Shown: one piece after another, positions 1 through 9,764 of the stretch
Position numbering within the stretch: position 1 is the stretch's first letter
Layout of the letters: every line of letters starts with the position of its first letter
DNA from: Aspidiotus rigidus
Lineage: Eukaryota; Arthropoda; Insecta; Hemiptera; Diaspididae
Reading direction: 5' to 3'
Assembly: GCA_035079385.1 (NCBI GenBank)
Contig: JAVHKY010000012.1
Location: forward strand, 7,344,501 to 7,408,500
DNA length: 64,000 nucleotides
The notes under the pieces: model-generated
The model's input: only the letters and a program-made list of their open reading frames with translations
Databases searched by the model: none
What the model was told of the DNA's origin: nothing
Position numbers and translations under genes: made by a program

Positions 1-136
1 AAAAGTTAATGGAAAATACCCCTATTTCCAACGTGAATTTGATGGAAGGGTACCAGGAATTGAGATACCTCAGAAACTCACCAAGGAGATCTGGGGGACC
101 AGTCCAGGTACATAGAACGTCATCAACGTACCTGTT
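1..136 (-). pseudogene. Penelope-like element (PLE) RT fragment, minus-strand
   Basis: Read on the minus strand this is a short piece of a PLE reverse transcriptase. It includes the catalytic motif C, which reads RYVDD near 100-130, and the start of the following strand. It matches the PLE at about 56320-56455 almost base for base. It runs off the left window edge and stops abruptly at about 136, where the sequence switches to the opposite strand of the same family. It is a remnant with no start or stop of its own. Family assignment is from RT motifs and the in-window match. Confidence 0.8.
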
Positions 137-712
137 AATAACCCCCTCCCTCGCATGAGTAATAAATTGGGAGGAGTGATTCAAGGTTTGAAGAGGAAGA
201 TGAAAGAGGGAGATTTAATCGTCACTAAGGCTGACAAGGGCAATGCTGTTGTGGTGATGGAGAAGTCGGCCTATTCTTCTAAGGCCCATGAAGTCCTCCA
301 GCAGTGTGGTGCTAAAGAGAGTGAGGATTTCAGTTTTCCTAAGCACGCACCAACAGGAGTGAGGCTATTATCAAAACTCCTGCTTTGAAAAAAGCCCTCC
401 TTGTTCCTAACCCCGCACCACCCCTCCTCTACGGGCTGCCCAAAGTGCATAAGAACAATACCCCGATGCGACCCGTTGTTTCTTCCGTCTCCTCCCCCAC
501 CTACCTCCTTGCCAAATTCCTGGACCGTTGGTTCAAAAATCGCATTGATTTTGAATCTCCTCATTCGGTCTTGAATTCGGCCTCTTTAACTGACGTTCTG
601 AAGGGTGTAAGTCTTCTCCCTGGAACGACCATCTGCTGGTTTGATGTTTTTGGTTTGTTCCCGAATATTCCTAAAGCTGCTACTATCCAGCGTGTGGGTG
701 AGCTACTCGTCA
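137..712 (+). pseudogene. PLE N-terminal/RT fragment, plus-strand, frameshifted
   Basis: This plus-strand PLE piece begins near the NPLPR segment and contains the conserved TKADKGNAVVVM motif, then LLYGLPKVHK, TPMRPVVS and the motif A region. The reading frame breaks at about 345-390: compared with the 55.5-57.1 kb copy, a segment before the IIKTPALKK region has been lost, and an ORF at 155-388 continues in a different frame at 385-774. Motif A has CWFDVFGLF in place of the usual CSFDVVGLF. Similarity to the PLE ends at about 712, after the GELL segment, and unrelated sequence follows. With the preceding minus-strand piece it forms a 5'-to-middle inverted junction. Confidence 0.8.
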
Positions 713-1476
713 AAGCCTTTCTATCTGTCAATTTTCGTTCGGATAAATTTCATGGACTCGAGAATTTGTCTTGATGAATTTTAAAAGTTTCAGTGATACC
801 GATAACCTCTGCCAGTAAAATCAAATAGCGACTGTAACTATTCTACAAACGAGTGACTTGTGCGCCCTCTCGAGATCAGGGCAATAAAAAAGAAGTGCGA
901 TAGAACCCGATAAACAAGGAATAAATAACGGAGCAAAATGTAGTAACGGTAATCACTAAAATATTTAAGGAATAAAAATGTGGTAACCATCGTAGTGTCG
1001 TCTAATAAATGAACAGGACAATATCCCCCAGAATAAGAGTAATAATATTTTGGTAAACAAAATTAGTGGTTGTACACACTCAGAATAGGTACGTATTTGC
1101 TACCGAATTAGTATTGCCCACCCACACGATACTCGCCCGATCGCCTTTTCTATTATCTTGACCTAATTACAAATACGTGAGTTTCGAAATTACACATTGT
1201 AAGTAAGAAAGCACGCTGGTAACATACTTAATACCGCACGTATTCCCTTTCTGGAAGCAAACGTATTGGTGTAGGCTCATTATCCATTTTCTCAGGTCGA
1301 ACTCGTACTTGAAAGATATTATCTCATTTTTTCAGACTGAGTGCAATGGAAAATGTTTCTCTTAGACTGTTAAACATTTTCTAATCTCAAACAGCCCATC
1401 AGCTAAATGTAAATCATTTATCAATAAAGGCTATGATTTGTTCTGCTTTGAAATACTTGTATCTTGTTCAACATTT
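713..1476. other. Non-coding stretch, one repeat-terminus match
   Basis: No gene is visible. Bases 718-760 resemble a repeat terminus also present at 54283-54330 and, inverted, at 52960-53045 (shared core TCAATTTTCGYTCRGA). The rest is AT-rich and I recognise nothing in it. Confidence 0.4.
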
Positions 1477-1488
1477 TCAATGAAGTAA

Positions 1489-1830
1489 GTGACATTTGAA
1501 CAAATCGCGAATCCAGAAGAAGTGTATGTGCAACGACAGACAGGTGTCAAGTGGGAAGCTAGAATTAGGGCAGTACCCTCTATACACAATCAGCAAGCTT
1601 CGACAAGCTCGACACTGCCGAAAAATGGTGTTCAAACCCAAAGTGAAAAGCGCATCGTAGCAAATTGGAACAAGACAATGGGTAACGAGCAAAAACGTAA
1701 AGGTAATTTGCCCACGTTTGATGAAAAGAACTTTAAATTATGGTTCGCGAAGGTCGAAATCATTTTAGACGATTTAGATGTTGCAAGAGAAAAAAAAGAG
1801 ATCGCTGCAATTTTGCAAACTTTGGTATGA
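1489..1830 (+). pseudogene. Possible retrotransposon gag-like remnant
   Basis: A 113-codon open frame ends in LPTFDEKNFKLWFAKVEIIL. This resembles the capsid segment of arthropod Gypsy/BEL-like gag proteins (LPxFxxxxxxLWFAxxE), but I cannot confirm it by alignment. The frame opens with GTG, so the true start is unknown. Downstream, 1830-1960 reads as a decayed continuation with stops (TEEEPHTQKLRTC). There are no LTRs, protease or RT nearby. It could equally be an unrelated short ORF; confidence is low. Confidence 0.3.
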
Positions 1831-2389
1831 TACAATCTACGAAATTACTACGAATTCGACTGAAGAAGAACCGCATACACAAAAGCTGAGAACTTGTTGA
1901 ACGCTTATGCTCGGTTAGGTACTCAGGCATTAAACTACCAATGCTTGACATTCCTCCTATTCCGGTAAGATAGAAAAGTGGGCATCATAAAAAGTTCGCT
2001 TCCTTGCATTTGTAGAGCACCCAATGGTCAAAGAAAATGAAGCCCTAAAAAAGCAATTATATTTTTCGGAGACTACCGCCTGCTAAACCGCTGAGGCACT
2101 CAAACTTTGACTACGGATGGAACATTATAGAGAGATCCAACGACGATACATTCAGACGTTCGCCACAACACTACGACACTATATCCACAACTAAAATATA
2201 TGAAAGGATGTCATTAAGAGATATCTGGCCAAGTAAAGGCGACTAGGTATAAAAAATCCTAGAAACTTGATTCTACTTCGGTCGCAATGGCTTCGAGTCC
2301 TACATTTATTCATAAAAAACTTCTATTGTTCAATTTTCAGAATTTTTTTGCCTTGTTGGATGGATCAGAAAATTTAGAATCTTCCAATC

Positions 2390-2650
2390 GTGGTCATTCT
2401 ACAATCTTCACCCATACGAGAGCAGAATGAGCCTACGATGCCTGTAAATTCAACTTCTCCGCCAGAGATTCTTGAGACTATTGTGCCTAACAATTTGATA
2501 GCTCCCAACATGAACACAGATCTCTCATCCCACGTTAAATCGACAACTGTACAAAAACCCCCTGTACCTATAATAAATGAAGATGACTGTACCAAAAGCT
2601 TGGTGAGTATAGGTACACGTAGGTACCTACTTAATTTTCAAATTGATTGA
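2390..2650 (+). other. Short unrecognised ORF
   Basis: An 86-codon frame rich in Pro, Ser, Thr and Asn with no recognised domain. It ends next to GTAGGTACCTACTT, a palindromic GGTACC word that recurs in this genome (also near 3940, 24300 and 63665). It may be an exon of the same decayed transposon as the lysine-rich ORF at 3400, but nothing in the sequence proves this. Confidence 0.15.
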
Positions 2651-3399
2651 CATTTTTCACTTTCTAGGTTGAACAGACGGTGACGAGGTAATGCGGACGA
2701 GACGACGCCTTCAATGTTGGAGAAACCTCTGCTGAGTACCTGCATAATACTACGTACATAAGCTAAAGCTTGAGTTTCACCATATGTTGCGATTTTTTAG
2801 GATTTGAGTTCATCCTCTTAGAAGGAGAACGCTTCAACTGATTACACAAAGAGCCCTGCTCGTACTTCAAACGTTCATCCAGAATTAGATGTTGGCCTAA
2901 AGGAGCACGAGAGCAACCTGAAGTGAGTGAATTTCAGAGGACCACATTGGTCTAATGGAGAGGATTTTCAGTATACCTACTAAATTATCATGGTCTAATT
3001 ATTCTCAGGTATATCGCTGCGAAGTGCGAGTGTATTTTCAATGGTTCTTTGGCCACATCCGTCAATTTTCTCAAAAATAATTACCAATTTTTCAATTTTA
3101 AGGTTCACATTCTAATTTTTTGTCCATTGTTATCCATTTTATCATATTCTAATTCTGTATCATATTGCATAGGTAATTTATAATGAAAGTCCAGAAATTG
3201 AAAAATGTTTAGAAAATTCAACAGGTTAGATGAGCGAATTTCCTAAACAAACCGCCAGGAAAGAAAAAGTATCAGGCAAATCGCGTCTCAGTGATCATTT
3301 CCGAACGGTGGCAACAGATAAGAAACTCAAGAAGCTGCGCAGAAGAAGGAGAATGAAAGAAAGAAAGAAGAAGAAAAACTTGATAGAGCAAGGAAGAAA

Positions 3400-3858
3400 G
3401 TGGAATTAAAATTTGAAAAGGAAAGGAAAAAAGAAGGAAGAAAACAGAGGGAAGACAAAAAGCAACAAAAATTAGAAGCAAAGAAACGGACGACAGATTC
3501 CAAACCTATCAAACTTGAGAAGAAGCTTAAGAAAACTGTTGTATCAACACCTGCACATGATGTCGATGATGCATGGACTACAGGGTCCTTTGTTGTGGTA
3601 AATTATGGTGGAATTCATTATCCAGGCCAAATCGAAGATTACGTCTCCGATTCCAAAAAATATAACATAAAGACGATGGAAAAAGTGCAATATGGTGGTA
3701 AAAGTCTATGGAAGTGGCCGAAAAAAGATGATTCGCTATACTATACGAAAAAAGTGATATTTTGGAGGACACTCAACCTCCGCAACCGTTCGAAACAAAA
3801 ACCAAAGGCACTCGTGCCAGTAATTTCTTTTCTGTTTGTGAGTAAAAACTTCATTTAG
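3400..3858 (+). pseudogene. Lysine-rich coiled-coil ORF with small C-terminal domain, frameshifted
   Basis: The first ~50 codons are a charged Lys/Glu helix, likely coiled coil. From about codon 55 there is a compact domain: SFVVVNYGGIHYPGQIEDYV, then NIKTMEKV and LWKWPKKDD. I recall this FVVVxYxxxxYPGxI...WKWPxxxD pattern from the C-terminal regions of insect and cnidarian transposase-related proteins, but cannot name the family. At about 3750 the frame slips: the next frame continues with DILEDTQPPQPFETKTKG and RASNFFSV, the expected end of the domain, before a possible splice donor at 3838. It is therefore best read as a decayed transposon exon, not a live gene. Confidence 0.4.
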
Positions 3859-4204
3859 CCTAATTTGTACCTACTTTCAAGTTCAGTTTATTCTTACCTA
3901 TTTTCATGATTTCTTGTTTATGTAATAAACATTCTAGGTACCTTATTACAGGTACCTATTTTCTTACAAAAAAAATGCCAAGTAAGTATTATTTTTTTTT
4001 TTTTTCAAATATTCCTCATAGGTAATTATATTCTGAAAAAATTTTCAGAGAAAATACCTTTATTGGTAGTGGTACCCTTCCCACACAATCCTAAGGGCCA
4101 GTTTTACCAACTAGAAAATCGACGATTATTTCAAAATAAAACTTGGATAAAGAAAAAAAAGACCGAAAATGGTTTCATCAAAATTAATAATCTCAGTTTA
4201 ATAA

Positions 4205-4230
4205 TTTACTGGCCAATATTGGCCAGTAAA
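4205..4230. repeat. Perfect 26-bp palindrome at LINE/MITE junction
   Basis: Each 13-bp arm is TTTACTGGCCAAT or its complement and there is no spacer; the centre lies between 4217 and 4218. It sits where MITE sequence gives way to LINE coding sequence, so it may mark the junction created by the LINE insertion or a recombination product. It has no obvious counterpart elsewhere in the window. Confidence 0.8.
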
Positions 4231-4232
4231 AT

Positions 4233-4950
4233 TAATCGACGATTTAGTAACTATCCAAAAAAGCGTCTATAAACTAGAGAAAACAACCGATGAATACAAC
4301 ATGAAAATATCGACAACTAAAACAAAAACGCTTGCCTTTAAAGGAAAAGACCCGGTCAGGAGCAAGATAGTAATAAGAAACAAAATAATGGAACAGGTCA
4401 GCACATTTACATACCTCGGAGTGGACATATCATACGCCGGCGAAGTCGACATAAACAAAAAGCTGCATAGTTTCATAAAGGTTACAGGCGCAATTAACAG
4501 AACTCTCCCAGCAAATAGAGCAAGAAAAGAAACCCGAACACGAGTCTACAATACACTAGCAATACCAACGTTGACATGTGGGTGCGAAGTGTGGGCTCTG
4601 AAAAAAACGGATAAGCGAAGAATAACGGCTGCAGAGATGAGATTTATGAGAAGAACCGCTAGAGTCACATTGCTAGACAGAATAAGATCTGAAGAAATTA
4701 CAAAATCCCTGGGAGTAACACCAATAATCAAGAAAGTCAAGACATACAGAAGGAAATGGAGATCACACGTCGAGCGCATGGAAGAATCAAGATCACCAAA
4801 GATGGCCTTGGAATATACACCAACGACGAAACGAAATATAGGAAGACCAAGAAGGAAATTGATTGACACATCTGAGTCCAGCTCAGCTTCCTCAACGCCG
4901 ACGGGCCACTAGGCCCACCGCGGGCAAAGGACACGACAACGACCTAGTTT
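4233..4950 (+). pseudogene. 5'-truncated non-LTR retrotransposon ORF2, C-terminal end
   Basis: The frame is open from about 4231 although the first ATG is at 4301. It reads DDLVTIQKSVYKLEKTTDEY, then MKISTTKTKTLAF, FTYLGVDIS, LTCGCEVWALKKTDKRR, AEMRFMRRTARVTLLDRIRS and GRPRRK, ending in PTGH and a stop at 4912. This is the classic post-catalytic end of an endonuclease-reverse-transcriptase ORF found in animal LINEs: thumb region, YxxL/CEVW motif and basic tail. The catalytic YADD and everything upstream are missing. No poly(A) is visible. It lies inside the MITE. Confidence 0.8.
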
Positions 4951-5074
4951 TATATCTATTAACCTACGTTTAAAAGCAGATTTTGGTAAAACTGAAAGTT
5001 CAACTAATCGCCAATTTTTATTAATCGTCGTTTGAATCAATCTCCGATTTTACTCCAGTTGGTAAAACCGGCCC

Positions 5075-5490
5075 TAAGAGAAGAAAAAATTAAATTACCC
5101 AACAATTCATTTCAAAAAAAGCTAGAACAAGTATCAAAAGTTGAAGAGGCTCAGAAAGAAAGATCTATTCATACTCTCGAAACTGTAATGGAAATTGAAG
5201 AAGTAGATCCAGATGCCTACGAAGAAGAATTTGAGGTTAATTGCGAAGATAAGGATGAAGATGAAGAGGAAAAACGAGCAGCCGAGCTCGATGAATTTTT
5301 TATTCTCCGTGGATTCATTAAACGTTATCGATTATTAATATCAACGTGCAATACATAATTTGACAGTTCTCTATAAAATTCTTGTAACCCTTGTCGTCAG
5401 TAGTTGCAGTGCTGAAAGTGCTTTTCCTAAGGAAAAGATCAATCAAAATCCTATTCGTATGATGGCTAACTGGCTTTTTCGACAATAATT
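5075..5490 (+). pseudogene. Decayed transposase tail, hAT dimerisation-like
   Basis: After the MITE, an acidic frame (EEVDPDAYEEEFEVNCEDKD) runs to 5358. In another frame, about 5360-5487 reads NLTVLYKILVTLVVSSCSAE, then SAFPKEKINQNPIRMMANWL and a stop. The pattern Lxx(I/L)LVTxxVSSxSAExxFxKxK resembles the hAT C-terminal dimerisation region (usually PVSSASxERxFSxxKxIK). At least one frameshift separates the two. Whether this belongs to the same element as the ORF at 3400 is uncertain. Confidence 0.4.
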
Positions 5491-5692
5491 ATCTGAGCAA
5501 CTAAGGACGATATCATAAAAATAATGACATCATTGATTAATTTGTTGAAAAATCAAATATTTCTCATCTACTTTAAAAAAAAAAAATAGAATATCAATTG
5601 AATAGATGAAGATTTTTCCATTCTGATATTATTTTTTGTACAAGACAGTACGTATAGAATTAATTCGATTCTCTAAAATATGACCAGAAACA

Positions 5693-5733
5693 TCTAACGA
5701 CGACATACTCAACGATTAAAACGTACGGAGTAA
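5693..5733 (+). repeat. 41-bp inverted repeat, left arm, at PLE 3' end
   Basis: Reverse complement of 7695-7735 with no mismatch. It begins TCTAACGACGACATACTC and ends ACGTACGGAGTAA. It is continuous with the PLE 3' UTR. Confidence 0.9.
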
Positions 5734-5766
5734 TTTGAATAGAGCCACAGAAATGAAAATACACCG

Positions 5767-5800
5767 GAGCGCTTTCGATTAAAAAACCATTGTCAACGAG
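5767..5800 (-). ncRNA. Conserved PLE 3' UTR hairpin (copy 1)
   Basis: On the minus strand: GTTGACAAT, stem GGTT, loop TTTT, stem AATC, then GAAAGCGCTC. The same hairpin occurs in all six PLE copies that keep the 3' UTR, with compensatory changes in the stem. The spacing of a (C/T)TGANGA-like box, a short stem and GAAA is reminiscent of the hammerhead ribozymes reported in PLEs, but this copy lacks an exact CUGANGA box. Confidence 0.5.
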
Positions 5801-5945
5801 GACGTGAAAGCAACTGAACCAACTCTGGCCGGCAACTAGAACTACCGAGGAGGATATGACTGAACTAGCGAGTCATCACAGTGTGAATCATACTCGTAAA
5901 CTAATTCAATCAAACCCTCATCAGGTATGTATCTGTTGAACACAT

Positions 5946-7628
5946 TTAGGTTATCGTTTTATTCAGATGGCGAATAATTTCGATGTGTTCTAGCGCGGTA
6001 CGTTTGAAAGCCGAGGACTCTCTATGGAGGAGGGACTCAGATCCCTCTATGAAACCATGGCCAGTGGTAATAAGATGGTCCGCAACTGCCGAATCACCCA
6101 ATTTCTTCTTTTCCCACGCCTTCCTATGCCCATCTATTCTAATTTTGAGCTGACGTCCAGTCTCGCCTATATAGATTCCATTACAATCATTACACTCAAT
6201 TTTGTAAACCCCGCTTCTTTCGACCAGTGGGATGGGGTCGTTTAACTTAACGAACAAGCTTTTTACAGTGTTGAGATTGTAAAACACTGGCCGAAACCCA
6301 AATGGGCGGAGGACACGACCTAAATGGGAAGAAAATTTCCCCAAAAACTGAAGCCTAATCCAACGTTTCCTACTATCTGACGCTGGATTACGGGGGAAGG
6401 AGGTAGTGGAATCAAGGCATTTCCGAGTCAATTTCCTATGGACCATCAAGTCAATATCCAAGCTGATCTCGTTCACTCTGGCCAAGTGCTTTGTAGTCAA
6501 AAGCTCCTGTTGAAAAGCGAGCTGACCTAATGGAATACTCGTCAACCGGTGGATATAACTATTAAAACCGGCATATTTGTGAGCAACCGGGCAGAAAGAT
6601 CTGCCGTGGACAGTAATATCGGTCGAGGTATCTTTTCTAAATATGGCGAATTCGTGGGCACCTTCTCTATTAGAGATAGTAAGGTCCAAAAAATTTATAG
6701 ATGAACCGCCTACTTCCAACGTGAATTTGATGGATGGGTATAAACTGTCAAGATACCTGAGAAACTCCAAAAGGAGATCCCGTTGACCGGTCCACAAACA
6801 CAACACATCGTCAACGTACCTGTGCCAATAATATATATGACCCAAAAACCCCTGACCAGAGGAAAAGAGATCAAGCTCAAATTTAGACATGAAGACCTCC
6901 GAAATGAGGGAACCCAGAGGAGAGGCAATAGGGATACCTACCTCCGCAGGAAATTCGAAAAATTTGCCTTCAAATTTGCAAAAGTTGGGAGACCATTTGC
7001 AAAAGTTGGGAGACCAACAAATATTGAGTAAATTAAAAAATTCTGCCAACTCTTCGTGACAGATATTAGATTGGTGCAAAAGGTCTCCCATATGTTGCAT
7101 GGCAGTAGCTCTAGGGATACTCGGAAATAAGCCGACAACGTCAAAGGAACATAGGGTTGAATCAGGCGGAAGAATGTCATCCTTAAGCTTATTAGCCAAA
7201 GAGACCGAATTCTTCACAGAGTAGGATGACTCAAATTCCACTCTAGATTTGAACCAACGGTCCAAAAATTTCGCCAAGAAGTACGTGGGGGAAGACACGA
7301 AAGAAACGACCGGCCGCATCGGGGTGTCCCTCTTATGAACCTTAGGTAGCCCGTACAAGAGGGGCGGCACTGGATTGGGCTCAAGAAGCATTCTTTTAAG
7401 CTTAGGGGTCTTAATAATAAATTCACAAGTGTTTATAACACGTCTAACTTCTTTGACGTGATTTGGAAAATTGAAATCCGCATTTTCCTTGGCGCCACAC
7501 TGGTCGAGAACATCATAGACCTTGGAGACGTAAGAGGACTTATCCATAACGACAATGGCATTCCCTTTATCAGCCTTAGTAATGGTTAAGCCCTCCTCCC
7601 TGACCTTCCTCTTGATCCTCTTAATCAC
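5946..7628 (-). CDS. Penelope-like reverse transcriptase with GIY-YIG endonuclease
   Basis: PLE polyprotein that would nick DNA and prime reverse transcription from the nick. Visible order over 560 residues: TKADKGNAIVVM (17-28), LLYGLPKVHK (90-99) and TPMRPVVS (102-109), motif A CSFDVVGLFPSIP (160-172, D163), motif B GIPIASPLGS (231-240), motif C YVDD (271-274), INFLDLTI (311-318), then a linker and GIY-YIG with GVY at 473-475, C479 and C482, YIG at 486-488, H518 and H524. The cysteines and histidines match the Zn-binding insertion typical of Penelope-clade endonucleases. The nominal start is a GTG and not authentic; the frame is open upstream to about 7690. A 21-bp tandem duplication repeats WSPNFCK at residues 205-218. 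A frameshift near 5955 replaces the last ~30 residues, so the copy is probably defective. Confidence 0.85.
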   Translation of the reverse strand: MIKRIKRKVREEGLTITKADKGNAIVVMDKSSYVSKVYDVLDQCGAKENADFNFPNHVKEVRRVINTCEFIIKTPKLKRMLLEPNPVPPLLYGLPKVHKRDTPMRPVVSFVSSPTYFLAKFLDRWFKSRVEFESSYSVKNSVSLANKLKDDILPPDSTLCSFDVVGLFPSIPRATAMQHMGDLLHQSNICHEELAEFFNLLNICWSPNFCKWSPNFCKFEGKFFEFPAEVGIPIASPLGSLISEVFMSKFELDLFSSGQGFLGHIYYWHRYVDDVLCLWTGQRDLLLEFLRYLDSLYPSIKFTLEVGGSSINFLDLTISNREGAHEFAIFRKDTSTDITVHGRSFCPVAHKYAGFNSYIHRLTSIPLGQLAFQQELLTTKHLARVNEISLDIDLMVHRKLTRKCLDSTTSFPRNPASDSRKRWIRLQFLGKFSSHLGRVLRPFGFRPVFYNLNTVKSLFVKLNDPIPLVERSGVYKIECNDCNGIYIGETGRQLKIRIDGHRKAWEKKKLGDSAVADHLITTGHGFIEGSESLLHRESSAFKRTALEHIEIIRHLNKTIT

Positions 7629-7694
7629 CTCAAAAGCCAGATCATTTATACGAGGGAGGGGGGTATCGCGGACAAAGGTGGCACACGCTTTCTA

Positions 7695-7735
7695 TTACTC
7701 CGTACGTTTTAATCGTTGAGTATGTCGTCGTTAGA
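7695..7735 (+). repeat. 41-bp inverted repeat, right arm, at PLE 5' truncation
   Basis: Perfect inverse of 5693-5733, abutting the 5'-truncated end of the PLE. An inverted copy of the 3' terminus at the truncated 5' end suggests template switching during reverse transcription rather than a DNA-transposon TIR. Confidence 0.9.
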
Positions 7736-7746
7736 CAGTACATATA

Positions 7747-9760
7747 CCGGTATGTACCTGCAAAATTTCATGAATTTTCTTGAGCCCCCAAGCACCTGAC
7801 TGAGGATAATTTCTCAAGGGTGTTGCGTCGAGGCACCCCTGAAATACATGCGTAATACAAATGGGTACTGAAACTAATCTCGAAAGAATTTTCATTGACA
7901 TGTTGAAAAAAAAAATACAAAAAATACAACTCTGTCTATGTTGTATAAGTTGGCGATTTTGTATGCTAAATAAACAAAGCTCGTTCCACAAAGCCTGACA
8001 TATTAATGAACTCAAAATTTCACTCCACTTCGTTATTTTGAATTATTACGAATACATTCGAGATAGAGGTCTACACCACATGTAAGTACAAAGCATAATT
8101 CCGAATTTCACGCAGAAAATTACTACTGCTGCACCACATACAATTTTGAAAGAAAACCAACCATTTTTTGCGCATTTAGGTCCATATTCTAATACATAAA
8201 CTACGAGTTGAAACGCCAAGCGGAATAGAAAACCCATCATAATAAAATGGTTTTACGTTTCGAAACGTTTCTCGCGAAATGGAAGTCTAAGCTTAGTAAC
8301 CTTGAATATATGATACAGAGCCTCGTTCAATCACCTAAAAAATGTAAACCAATTTTCTAACGCCCTCCCAAGGGCTCGGAGATATGAATACTTCAAGATA
8401 TTATTATCGCTTAAGGTAAAATAGTCCAACTGGAATAATCTCCTTCGAAGACGTTCCACTATAGTATAAGTTTTATAACAGTTTCGGTAATTTACTCGTA
8501 AATAATTTGACAGATTTTGATTGTGTGCAACAAGGCAATGAAGGAGTCATCGTCTCGAGACCCACGCCGAACTATTATTAGAAATTTTCATAAATCTTTA
8601 CGCAGAAACCTCTATTCTTATCTCGAATTAAAAGTGGGCAAATAATATTATCCTCATACAATGAATGAATGTTGATATTCCAATGATTTTTCTATGGAAC
8701 ATTTGCTCTCTCACTCTACAGAAGTGAATAGTCGTAACCTCTTAGTTTAGGCGTATGAAAGCGAAAACTTTGGAACAATGAAAAAAACCGATGTCAAGCT
8801 TGGGTCTGCGTCCATAAGAGATGAAATTCGTTAATAATTCTTACGGCGAGGCGGGTGACAAGAAATTTAACCTATCCCACGCTGCAATTAAAATAATGTC
8901 CAATATTTTTAGCGAAATTTTGATTCACAAAATAAAATCGCAAGACAGCCTGAGCGAGGCAGGCGAATGCCAATTTTAAAACGAATGAAATTAAGAGAAT
9001 GAACGAGGAAAAAAAAAGCACACGACTTTAATGGTTAGAGAAGTAATTCAAGGAAAAACTAGTTAAAGTGTGCCTGGCAAGTTCATTTGTTTCGAGAAAG
9101 CGGTTAATTGTGAACAATGCAGCGTTAGTAGCGAGTAGAATTTCAGCTAATAAAAATGAAGACATTCCTTTTACGGACGTAACCAGAAATTAGAGCGCCA
9201 TCAATAACCCAATTAATTATTGCGTATATTTTTGAGCGAAATAACGAATTCCGTTATCGTGATGTACAATGGATGGGTATAGCGCTTGTTCGACGATCGA
9301 ATTCACCGGAATTCGCTATAGCATATTCGTCTATGGCTTCTGTTCAAATTCCTTTCAAAATAATTATAATTTCCTCTGCGCACGTAAATTTGAGCGAGTC
9401 AGTCGTACTTTATACTGACGATTGCAGGTTAGATGCAACCCAGAGTCGTAAAAATACCACAACAAATGGTCAGTACGAAAACTAATTTCTCTTTGCGGTA
9501 ATTAATATTAATCAAATTTTCTCCATTTTGGCAATTAATTTAATTTTTCATCGCTTGAGAATTATGAAAACAAGAGCGCAGTAATGAGTTTCCTTGGAAA
9601 ATTAATATTATAGTGGAACATTTTCGAGAAGAAATCTTCTCTTTCCATCATTTACGACGACGTATTGCAACACAAAGTTTATAATTCTACCATAGGTCGA
9701 CAGAGAATTTACTTCTTTCAAAGTCTTGATCTTGGTGAAAAATGCATCGATATATTGTTG
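7747..9760. other. About 2 kb with no recognisable gene
   Basis: AT-rich sequence with only short, unremarkable frames such as 7731-8015 and 8046-8240 on the minus strand. They show no known motif and I treat them as chance ORFs. I see no repeat array until the satellite starts at about 9765. Confidence 0.5.
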
Positions 9761-9764
9761 AGAG

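Larger units (their letters stand above)
4092..5077. mobile_element. MITE with TAA target duplication, PIF/Harbinger-like, holding a LINE fragment
   Basis: Element 4095-5074 starts GGGCCAGTTTTACCAACT and ends with the inverse of GGGCCGGTTTTACCAACT. A direct TAA flanks both ends (4092-4094 and 5075-5077). A 3-bp TWA duplication with GGGCC termini fits PIF/Harbinger-type MITEs. The similarity between the ends continues for about 50 bp with indels. The interior is not MITE sequence: about 4230-4950 is the 3' part of a non-LTR retrotransposon. Removing the element would rejoin CCTAA to GAGAAGAAAA, so the older remnant was split by it. Confidence 0.65.
5657..7733 (-). mobile_element. Penelope-like element, best-preserved copy, 5'-truncated
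   Basis: A minus-strand PLE with a 560-codon ORF, a 3' UTR (5734-5945) and terminal inverted copies of its own 3' end. The element is 5'-truncated at about 7694, so the N-terminal domain is missing. The perfect 41-bp inverted repeat (5693-5733 and 7695-7735) frames it. A near-identical 13-bp word, GACAGTACRTATA, lies at 5644-5656 and again at 7734-7746 and is a candidate target duplication. If so, a 36-bp tail (5657-5692) precedes the left repeat. Known Penelope copies also show short inverted tails and irregular ends. Confidence 0.75.
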
